The translations under genes and the position numbers were made by a program. From the NCBI GenBank assembly GCA_026387215.1, contig JAPLMC010000114.1:1-5482 (forward strand): a DNA stretch of 5,482 nucleotides. The letters are read 5' to 3'. Every line of letters starts with the position of its first letter. Within the stretch, counting starts at the first letter, position 1. Below the pieces are notes generated by a model that was given only the letters and a program-made list of their open reading frames with translations, searched no databases and was not told the DNA's origin. Below are positions 1 to 5,482 of the stretch, in pieces. Source of the stretch: Candidatus Omnitrophota bacterium (GTDB taxonomy: Bacteria > Omnitrophota > Gorgyraeia > Gorgyraeales > Gorgyraeaceae).

Positions 1-1717
1 CGAATACGTGTTTATTATCAAGAAAATAAAATCAGCTCTTACCAAAGATGTTTTGCGAGGCATGGTTCCGGATATTATAAGATCGATCGGTTTTCCAAAG
101 ACGATGAAATGGGATGATACAGGCGTGAGATTTGCAAGGCCGATAAAGTCTATCCTGGTTTTATTGGATAAAGAAAACATAAAAATTAAGTTGGGCAATG
201 TGTCGGCTAGCTCTGTTAAAGGTATCTCAGCCGGCGCGTATCTTAAGAAACTTGAGAAAGCGTGTATTTTGGATCAGGACAGGAGAAAGCTAGAGTTGGA
301 AAAGATGATTAAGCTGGCCCAGAAGAAACTAGGGCTGGACGAAAATATTGATAAAAATCTTCTTGAAGAAACAACCTTTCTGGTAAAATGCCCTGTTTTA
401 ATGATAGGAGATTTTGATAAAAAATTTCTCGCTATTCCAAAAGATGTTTTGGCTGCCAGCATGTCGAAACATCAGAGGATATTTACTCTTTCCAAGAATG
501 GCAAGCTGGTAAATCAATTCATTGCTATAATTGACCAAAAAGGCAGAGATATGGCAAAGATGAAAAAAATTTATGGAAACATTTTAGAGGCCAGGCTCAA
601 AGACAGTCTATTTTTCTATAATGAAGATATGAAAAAGCCTCTTTCGGATCAGGTTGATAAATTAAAAGACTTGATTTTTCAAAAAGATTTAGGTAGTATG
701 TTCGATAAAATTCAAAGACTAGAAATTCTTTCGTTATTTATTTCCGAGAAATTGAATCTTGATATTCAAAAGAAAGAGGATATAAAAAAGGCGGCGTATC
801 TCTCGAAATCAGATCTTCTTACGCAGATGGTAGGAGAATTCCCAAGTCTCCAGGGCGTAGTGGGCATGGAATACGCTCTTAAAAGCGGAGAAAAAGAATC
901 TGTAGCCATAGCCATAAAAGAGCATTATTTTCCAAAAGGTCTGGATGACAATTTACCTGAAACAATAGAAGGCGCAGTGCTTGCAATAAGCGACAGGATT
1001 GATAATATAACAGGTCTTTTGGGAAGCGGAATAGAGCCGAAAGGAAGCTTTGATCCATTTGGCATCAGAAGGAATTCTCAAGGTTTGATTCAGATCGTAA
1101 ATCATAAGTCTCTTAGACTGGAACTTTCCAGCCTGATTAAAAAAGCGATAGAGTTGTATAAGTCCAGGCTTAAGATATTGCCGGAAGAATTAGAGAAGAA
1201 GGTAATTAATTATATAAAGGAAAGGCTTGAATCTTTGGCGCCTGATACAAGGCCCATGGAACTGAAACAAGCGGTTCTTAAGTCTGACTGCGATGATATT
1301 GTAGGCGTATTTAAAAGAGTGGAAGATCTTTCTGAGATAAGCGCTGAGAAATATTTTTTAAAAGCAGCGAAAGTTTGCGAAAGGACTTCCAATATTTTAA
1401 AACTCTCCAAAGGCGAAAAAATAGGCGCGGTAAATGAAAGCCTCCTAGTAGAGGATTTGGAGAAACAGGTGTGGAAGGCGCACTCAGTCAATAGCTTGGC
1501 AATAAAGAATTTGATAAAGGAAGAAAAGTACAAAGAGGCTACCAGAGTATACGGAGAAGCATTTTTTGAAGTCCTTCATAAATTTTTTGACAACGTGCTT
1601 GTAAACGCGGAAGACGTCTCTATTAGACAAAACAGGCTTGCGATGATGCAGGCAATTAATAAGCTTTACACAAACGACGTAGCTGATCTGGCAATGTTGC
1701 CACAGATCGTGGTTTGA
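1..1717 (+). CDS. glyS: Glycine--tRNA ligase beta subunit, 5'-truncated by window edge
   Basis: This is the beta subunit of the bacterial alpha2beta2 glycyl-tRNA synthetase. The alpha subunit carries the catalytic core, and beta is needed for tRNA binding and activity in the cytoplasm. The frame is open from base 2 and ends in tandem in-frame stops TGA TAA (1715-1720). A GTG at 8 is an internal Val codon, not the start: about 100-120 N-terminal residues are missing compared with the usual ~690. Counting from that GTG, family blocks are IGFPKTMKW (27-35), FARPIKSI (42-49), the FLAIPKDVL...HQRIF block (140-159), EARLKDSLFFYNEDM (194-208), the degenerate HD-like stretch with MVGEFPSLQGVVGMEYA (274-290) and EHYFP (305-309), and GSFDPFGIRR (346-355). 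The C-terminal DALR-type anticodon-binding helices end in IRQNRLAMM (539-547) and DVADLAMLP (557-565). The segment near residues 64-78 looks short (see findings). glyQ would be expected just upstream. Identity is secure; only the N-terminus is unseen. Confidence 0.96.
   Translation, partial: EYVFIIKKIKSALTKDVLRGMVPDIIRSIGFPKTMKWDDTGVRFARPIKSILVLLDKENIKIKLGNVSASSVKGISAGAYLKKLEKACILDQDRRKLELEKMIKLAQKKLGLDENIDKNLLEETTFLVKCPVLMIGDFDKKFLAIPKDVLAASMSKHQRIFTLSKNGKLVNQFIAIIDQKGRDMAKMKKIYGNILEARLKDSLFFYNEDMKKPLSDQVDKLKDLIFQKDLGSMFDKIQRLEILSLFISEKLNLDIQKKEDIKKAAYLSKSDLLTQMVGEFPSLQGVVGMEYALKSGEKESVAIAIKEHYFPKGLDDNLPETIEGAVLAISDRIDNITGLLGSGIEPKGSFDPFGIRRNSQGLIQIVNHKSLRLELSSLIKKAIELYKSRLKILPEELEKKVINYIKERLESLAPDTRPMELKQAVLKSDCDDIVGVFKRVEDLSEISAEKYFLKAAKVCERTSNILKLSKGEKIGAVNESLLVEDLEKQVWKAHSVNSLAIKNLIKEEKYKEATRVYGEAFFEVLHKFFDNVLVNAEDVSIRQNRLAMMQAINKLYTNDVADLAMLPQIVV
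1685..1708 (+). other. Imperfect stem-loop over the last codons of glyS
   Basis: GATCTG (1685-1690) pairs with CAGATC (1703-1708), and GCA (1691-1693) pairs with TGC (1698-1700). That gives a 9-bp stem with a 2-base bulge on the 3' arm and a 4-base loop. It ends seven bases before the glyS stop. What follows is GTGGTTTGATAA, not a U tract, so it is not a standard intrinsic terminator. It might stabilise or process the glyS 3' end, or be chance pairing within coding sequence. Confidence 0.35.
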
Positions 1718-1728
1718 TAAACAATAGA

Positions 1729-1740
1729 AAGGAAGGAAAG
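1729..1740 (+). promoter_or_regulatory. Ribosome binding site of ppdK
   Basis: A run of purines, AAGGAAGGAAAG, lies 7-18 bases before the ATG at 1748. It fits a Shine-Dalgarno element better for the start at 1748 than for the in-frame ATG three codons later (1757). It sits wholly inside the 30-base gap after glyS, which leaves no room for a separate promoter within that gap. Confidence 0.7.
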
Positions 1741-1747
1741 AAACAAA

Positions 1748-4471
1748 ATGAGTAAAATGGTTTATTTTTTTGGTGGTGGAAAAGCAGACGGAAATGAAAG
1801 CATGAAAAATCTTTTAGGAGGCAAAGGTGCAAACCTTGCGGAGATGGCAGGCCATAAGGATTTAAAGCTCCCGGTCCCTCCTGGTTTTACAATTACAACA
1901 GAAATATGCATACACTATTATAAGAATAAAGGAAAGTATCCAAAAGGCCTCAGGGAAGAGGTTGAGAAGAATCTTGTAAAGGTTGAGAAGTTAATGGAAA
2001 AGGGTTTCGGAGACGTTAATAATCCGCTTTTAGTCTCTGTGCGTTCAGGCGCTCGCAAATCAATGCCTGGCATGATGGAAACAGTTTTAAACGTAGGTCT
2101 TACTGAAAAAACAATACCTGGTCTTATAAATCAGACTAAGAATGAGAGGTTTGTTTATGACGCATACAGGCGCCTTATAATGATGTATTCTGACGTCGTG
2201 ATGGAAAAAGCAGCTGGTGTTGAGCCTGAAGGCGATATGGGAATACGCAAACAGCTCGAAAGAATTATGGATGGCGTAAAGCATAAAAAAGGCGTTAAAA
2301 GCGATACCGACCTAGATGCCGAAGATTTAAAACAACTTTGTGCTGAGTTTAAGAAAAAAATAAAAGAAACGCTTAAAAAAGATTTTCCAGATGACCATTA
2401 TGAACAATTATGGGGAGGAATAAGCGCTGTATTTGCATCATGGAACGGCAAACGCGCTATTTCTTACAGGAAAATTGAGAATATTCCTGACGCCTGGGGC
2501 ACGGCGGTAAACGTGCAGACAATGGTTTTTGGAAATATGGGAAATGATTCCGCCACAGGCGTTGCGTTTACAAGAAATCCTGGCAATGGCGAAAACGATT
2601 TTTATGGCGAATATCTTGTAAATGCGCAGGGCGAGGATGTTGTGGCTGGCATAAGGACGCCTGCCCCAATAAATGAATACTCTACAAGCGAGCACAATAA
2701 AGAGCTTGTAAGGCTTGAAAAATTTATGCCTGTGATTTACAAAGAGATCTGCGATATAAGAAAAAGGCTGGAAAAACATTACAAAGATATGCAGGATATT
2801 GAATTTACCATTGAAAAAGATAAACTTTTTATGCTTCAGTGCCGTTCAGGCAAAAGGAACGGGCCTGCCGCTGTAAGAATGGCAGTAGATATGGTAAAAG
2901 AAAAACTTATAGACTCAAAAACTGCTGTAATGAGAGTCACTCCGGATCAGCTGGATGAATTATTGCATCCTATAATTGACCCTAAGACAGAAAAACTCAG
3001 CAAGCCTATTGCAAAAGGCTTGCCTGCAGGCCCTGGAGGGGCAGGCGGACAGGCAGTATTTACAGCAGAAGAAGCTGTTAAATGGAAAAAAGAAGGCAAA
3101 AAAGTAATTCTTGTTCGCGAAGAAACAAATCCTGAAGATGTTGAAGGTATGAGGGCGGCTGAGGCGATACTTACTGTCAGAGGTGGCATGACTTCGCACG
3201 CAGCTCTTGTCGCAAGAGGCTGGGGTAAGTGCTGTATCGTAGGATGCGGAAGCATAACAGTGGACGCACATTCAAAACAGTTTTCTGTGGGTGGAAAGAC
3301 CTATAAGGAAGGCGACTGGATTACGCTTAACGGAACAAAAGGTTATGTGTATGAAGGTAAACTCCCTATGATGGACGCTACGGAAGAGAATGAAGTTTTC
3401 AATAAATTTCTAAAGATATGCGATTCTATTAGAAAATTGAAAATTAGGACCAATGCTGAGACTCCTAGCGATGCGAATAAAGCTCGTGCGTTTGGCGCGG
3501 AAGGCATAGGTCTTTTCAGGACAGAGCATATGTTTTATGGCAAAGGTTCAGAAGAGCCCCTTTTTAAATTAAGAAAAATGATAGTTTCCAAGACTGTGGA
3601 AGAAAGAAAAGCGGCTTTGGCGGAACTTTTTAAACACGTAAAGAGCGACATAAAAGGCACGCTTGAGGCAATGGAAGGATATCCTGTTACGATCAGGCTT
3701 TTAGATCCGCCTCTTCATGAATTTATACCACACGAGGAAGCAAAGTTAAAAGAACTAGCCGAGAGCCTTGATATATCTTTGGAAGAGTTAGAAAAGAGGG
3801 CAACAAACTTACGCGAGTCAAATCCTATGATGGGCCATCGCGGAGTGAGATTAGGAGTTACGTATCCTGAAGTGACCGAGATGCAGGTGCGTGCGATACT
3901 TGAATCAGCGTGTGAACTTATTCAGGCTGGCAAGCAAGTTTCTCCTGAGATAATGGTTCCTGTCGTATGCGATAAAAATGAATTAATAGACCAAAAAATT
4001 CTTGTGGAAAAAATTTACAAAGAAGTCATTGTCAAGTATAAGGTAAAGAAAATACCTTATATGTTTGGCACGATGATTGAGATTCCTAGGGCGGCTCTTA
4101 TGGCAGGCCGTATCGCAGAAGACGCTGAGTTTTTCTCTTTCGGTACCAATGATCTTACTCAGATGAGCTTTGGTTTTTCGAGGGACGACATGGGCGGTTT
4201 CTTATCTGCTTATCTCGAGAAAAATATTTTACCCAATGACCCATTCCAGACAATTGATCAGGACGGCGTTGGAGAACTTATAAAGATAGCTATTGAGCGT
4301 GGAAGGAAAACGCGTAAAGACCTGAAAGTTGGGATTTGCGGAGAGCATGGCGGAGAACCTAAATCAGTAGAATTTTGTCATAGGGTGGGCATGAACTATG
4401 TAAGTTGTTCGCCTTTCAGAGTTCCGATAGCGCGTCTTGCAGCAGCACAGGCAGCGGTAAGAAGTAGATAA
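1748..4471 (+). CDS. ppdK: Pyruvate, phosphate dikinase
   Basis: PPDK interconverts pyruvate + ATP + Pi and phosphoenolpyruvate + AMP + PPi in the cytoplasm. In anaerobes it often replaces pyruvate kinase. At 907 residues it is slightly longer than the ~874 of the Clostridium symbiosum enzyme. The N-terminal ATP-grasp domain (about 1-370) has GGKGANLAEM, PVPPGF, the VSVRSGA block with R99, and the E352/Q364/R366 site. The swivelling phosphohistidine domain (about 410-530) has GGMTSHAA with catalytic H484 and T482, the position phosphorylated in PPDKs controlled by a regulatory protein. The C-terminal PEP/pyruvate barrel (about 545-907) has R591 (LFRTEHMF), R650 (TIRLLDPPLHEF), E778 (MIEIPRA), N801/D802 (GTNDLTQM) and the acid/base C864 (GICGEHGGEP). 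All catalytic residues expected from the family are present, so it should be active. One deviation is LQCR where LQTR is usual (C365). No PPDK regulatory protein gene is adjacent. The start matches the family's short N-terminus and has a good ribosome binding site. Confidence 0.98.
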   Translation: MSKMVYFFGGGKADGNESMKNLLGGKGANLAEMAGHKDLKLPVPPGFTITTEICIHYYKNKGKYPKGLREEVEKNLVKVEKLMEKGFGDVNNPLLVSVRSGARKSMPGMMETVLNVGLTEKTIPGLINQTKNERFVYDAYRRLIMMYSDVVMEKAAGVEPEGDMGIRKQLERIMDGVKHKKGVKSDTDLDAEDLKQLCAEFKKKIKETLKKDFPDDHYEQLWGGISAVFASWNGKRAISYRKIENIPDAWGTAVNVQTMVFGNMGNDSATGVAFTRNPGNGENDFYGEYLVNAQGEDVVAGIRTPAPINEYSTSEHNKELVRLEKFMPVIYKEICDIRKRLEKHYKDMQDIEFTIEKDKLFMLQCRSGKRNGPAAVRMAVDMVKEKLIDSKTAVMRVTPDQLDELLHPIIDPKTEKLSKPIAKGLPAGPGGAGGQAVFTAEEAVKWKKEGKKVILVREETNPEDVEGMRAAEAILTVRGGMTSHAALVARGWGKCCIVGCGSITVDAHSKQFSVGGKTYKEGDWITLNGTKGYVYEGKLPMMDATEENEVFNKFLKICDSIRKLKIRTNAETPSDANKARAFGAEGIGLFRTEHMFYGKGSEEPLFKLRKMIVSKTVEERKAALAELFKHVKSDIKGTLEAMEGYPVTIRLLDPPLHEFIPHEEAKLKELAESLDISLEELEKRATNLRESNPMMGHRGVRLGVTYPEVTEMQVRAILESACELIQAGKQVSPEIMVPVVCDKNELIDQKILVEKIYKEVIVKYKVKKIPYMFGTMIEIPRAALMAGRIAEDAEFFSFGTNDLTQMSFGFSRDDMGGFLSAYLEKNILPNDPFQTIDQDGVGELIKIAIERGRKTRKDLKVGICGEHGGEPKSVEFCHRVGMNYVSCSPFRVPIARLAAAQAAVRSR

Positions 4472-4522
4472 AATACATAGGAGCACCAGAACCTAACGTA
4501 CTTAGAGAGCATCAGCCAATCA

Positions 4523-4528
4523 AAAGGA
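4523..4528 (+). promoter_or_regulatory. Ribosome binding site of the sigma factor gene
   Basis: AAAGGA ends four bases before the ATG at 4533, a short but workable spacing. An in-frame TAG at 4503-4505 with no start codon between it and 4533 fixes this ATG as the most upstream possible start, so the protein cannot be longer at its N-terminus. Confidence 0.55.
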
Positions 4529-4532
4529 TACT

Positions 4533-5354
4533 ATGGATGCCATAAAACTTTATTTAAAAGCGATAAAAGAGACACCTCTTTTAACTGCCGCGGAAGAAGT
4601 ATCTCTTGCTAAAAAAGTAAGGGCGGGCAATGTTCACGCTCAAAAAAGGATGATTCAGGCGAATCTGAGACTTGTCGTTAATATTGCCAAGCGATATTCA
4701 AAACTGGGTGTTCCGATAATGGATCTGATAGAAGAAGGGAATCTTGGCCTTATGAAAGCGGTTAAGAAATATAATCCTGACAAAGGCTACAGGTTCTCTA
4801 CTTATGGAGCGTGGTGGATTAAGCAATACATTACAAGAGCCATTGCAAATCAGGGAAAAACTATAAGAATACCTGTTTACATGACTGAGATAATCAATAG
4901 ATGGAAGAGAGTTACTGAGCAGCTGACACAGAAATATGGCAGGAAACCCAAAACAAAAGAAGTTGCTAAGCTCATGAAACTTTCTATGGGGAAGATACGG
5001 GAAATAAGTGAAGCAGCTACTAAGATTTCTTCTCTTGACGCGCCTATTGGCGATGAAAGCGCAGGGCAGTTTATAGACCTTATTGAGGATAATTCCAGCT
5101 TATCTCCTACGGACAATGTTACCGATAATCTGCGCCGAGAAAGGGTTGTTCAACTGCTGGATCGCATGAATGAGCGCGAGAAAAAAATCTTGGATCTAAG
5201 GTTTGGCTTGAATGATGGAACTACTCATACTTTAGGCGAAACAGCAAAGATGTTCGGCATCACAAGGGAAAGGGTCAGGCAGATAGAAAGCGCAGCTCTG
5301 GAAAAATTGCGAATGTTTATAATGCAAAAAACCGGAGAAATGGGAGAATATTAA
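4533..5354 (+). CDS. RNA polymerase sigma-70 family factor, RpoD/SigA type, lacking region 1.1
   Basis: A sigma factor directs RNA polymerase to promoters. This 273-residue protein has region 1.2 (about 1-30, starting DAIKLYLKAIKETPLL), region 2 (about 38-110, with NLRLVV, DLIEEGNLGL and FSTYGAWWIKQYITRAI), region 3 (about 112-195, including the PIGDE finger) and region 4 (about 200-262, with LRFGL and the helix-turn-helix ending ITRERVRQIE). Residues that contact the -10 element in E. coli RpoD (Q437, T440) correspond to Q98 and T101. Those contacting the -35 element (R584, E585, R588) correspond to R245, E246 and R249. This predicts recognition of TTGACA/TATAAT-type promoters. Region 1.1 and the non-conserved region of large RpoD proteins are absent, so by length it resembles group 2 (RpoS/SigB-like) factors or a minimal primary factor. 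I cannot tell which from one gene, so I give no symbol. It lies 61 bases after ppdK and is probably co-transcribed with it. Confidence 0.93.
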   Translation: MDAIKLYLKAIKETPLLTAAEEVSLAKKVRAGNVHAQKRMIQANLRLVVNIAKRYSKLGVPIMDLIEEGNLGLMKAVKKYNPDKGYRFSTYGAWWIKQYITRAIANQGKTIRIPVYMTEIINRWKRVTEQLTQKYGRKPKTKEVAKLMKLSMGKIREISEAATKISSLDAPIGDESAGQFIDLIEDNSSLSPTDNVTDNLRRERVVQLLDRMNEREKKILDLRFGLNDGTTHTLGETAKMFGITRERVRQIESAALEKLRMFIMQKTGEMGEY

Positions 5355-5363
5355 CCTAGTGGA

Positions 5364-5383
5364 GTAGCGAAGCGTAGCTTCGC
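5364..5383 (+). repeat. REP-like unit 1: GTAG foot plus perfect hairpin
   Basis: GCGAAGC (5367-5373), loop GTA, then GCTTCGC (5377-5383) form a perfect 7-bp stem with a 3-base loop. GTAG (5364-5367) lies at its 5' foot, overlapping the stem by one base. A GTAG tetranucleotide followed by a hairpin is the architecture of REP sequences recognised by REP-associated (RAYT) transposases. No U tract follows on this strand, so it is not a canonical terminator for the sigma factor gene. Confidence 0.5.
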
Positions 5384-5398
5384 GCCAAAGATAAAAAC

Positions 5399-5437
5399 CT
5401 TCGTAGATGTTTCGCCGTAGGCGGACCTACTACGAAG
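5399..5437 (-). repeat. REP-like unit 2: two-tier hairpin, inverted relative to unit 1
   Basis: Outer arms CTTCGTAG (5399-5406) and CTACGAAG (5430-5437) are a perfect 8-bp inverted repeat. Inside, CGCC (5413-5416), loop GTA, GGCG (5420-5423) form a second stem, extendable by a T-G and a T-A pair to 5411-5425. Read on the minus strand, overlapping GTAG copies (5433-5427) lie ahead of the inner hairpin, mirroring unit 1. An alternative fold pairs GTAGG (5417-5421) with CCTAC (5426-5430). Also on the minus strand, the outer stem is followed two bases later by TTTTT (5397-5393), so it could act as an intrinsic terminator for transcripts coming from the right. Confidence 0.5.
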
Positions 5438-5441
5438 TTAG

Positions 5442-5447
5442 GGCGGT
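5442..5447 (+). promoter_or_regulatory. Possible weak ribosome binding site of the apt-like gene
   Basis: GGCGGT differs by one base from GGAGGT and ends four bases before the ATG at 5452. It begins only four bases after the hairpin at 5399-5437, so the palindrome's edge may supply or affect translation initiation. The match is weak. Confidence 0.35.
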
Positions 5448-5451
5448 CAAA

Positions 5452-5482
5452 ATGAATGATTTAAAAAAATACATACGCAACA
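5452..5482 (+). CDS. apt: Probable adenine phosphoribosyltransferase, N-terminus only
   Basis: An ATG at 5452 opens a frame to the window edge reading MNDLKKYIRN. Many bacterial adenine phosphoribosyltransferases begin with a closely similar stretch (M-x-L-K-x-Y-I-R-x-I-P-D-F-P), which is the only basis for the call. The enzyme converts adenine and PRPP to AMP and PPi in purine salvage. The PRPP-binding motif would lie beyond the window, so identity rests on ten residues and is provisional. It is in the same orientation as the sigma factor gene, 97 bases downstream and past the double hairpin. Confidence 0.55.
   Translation, partial: MNDLKKYIRN

Noticed and set aside
8..10. GTG at 8 as the start of glyS
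   Set aside because: The frame is open to the window edge and the protein lacks the N-terminal ~100 residues of the family, so this is an internal valine codon.
1587..1592. Perfect TTGACA (-35-like) near the end of glyS, possible ppdK promoter
   Set aside because: No TATAAT-like hexamer lies 16-19 bases downstream; the region reads GGAAGACG. The hexamer is part of the codons for FFDN in glyS.
3000..3023. Perfect 7-bp inverted repeat (GCAAGCC...GGCTTGC) inside ppdK
   Set aside because: With a 10-base loop, a few such repeats are expected by chance in 5.5 kb, and the sequence is explained by coding for the linker before the phosphohistidine domain.
2947..3255. Open frames on the minus strand opposite glyS, ppdK and the sigma gene
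   Set aside because: They overlap strongly conserved + strand genes, show no recognisable protein family and look like shadows of + strand codon use.
4479..4483. Orphan AGGAG in the ppdK-sigma gap, possible small ORF leader
   Set aside because: No start codon lies at a suitable distance downstream, and no ORF is supported in this 61-base gap.
5367..5383. Hairpin as a rho-independent terminator of the sigma factor gene
   Set aside because: The sequence after the stem on the + strand is GCCAAAGATAAAAACC, with no U tract.

Overview
The window is a compact, single-strand stretch of a bacterial chromosome with moderately AT-rich codon use. It carries four genes, all on the + strand: the 3' part of glyS (glycyl-tRNA synthetase beta subunit), a complete ppdK (pyruvate, phosphate dikinase), a complete gene for a short sigma-70 factor of the primary RpoD/SigA type, and the first ten codons of what looks like apt (adenine phosphoribosyltransferase). 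A separate GlyRS beta subunit, a PPDK close to the Clostridium enzyme and an RpoD-like factor without region 1.1 suggest an anaerobic or fermentative bacterium. The gene set and the style of the intergenic palindromes remind me of uncultured candidate-phylum genomes such as Omnitrophota. That assignment is an impression, not something the sequence proves.

Layout: glyS runs from the left edge to 1717. A 30-base gap with a purine-rich ribosome binding site leads into ppdK (1748-4471). A 61-base gap, in which I see no convincing promoter, leads into the sigma factor gene (4533-5354). A 97-base gap (5355-5451) holds two stem-loops flanked by GTAG/CTAC tetranucleotides and is the most unusual part of the window. 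The apt-like gene starts at 5452 and runs off the right edge. Same orientation, short gaps and no + strand terminator with a U tract are consistent with one transcription unit, although the 97-base repeat-bearing gap could separate apt from the rest.

Functionally, GlyRS and APRT both release diphosphate (GlyRS also AMP, and APRT makes AMP as its product). PPDK running in the glycolytic direction consumes AMP and PPi to make ATP from phosphoenolpyruvate. The cluster is therefore metabolically coherent, though this may be coincidence among housekeeping genes. I find no defence system, transposase gene, CRISPR array, tRNA or rRNA here. The candidate novelty is the REP/REPIN-like double hairpin. 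Secondary points are an apparent internal shortening of GlyS and the lack of sigma region 1.1.
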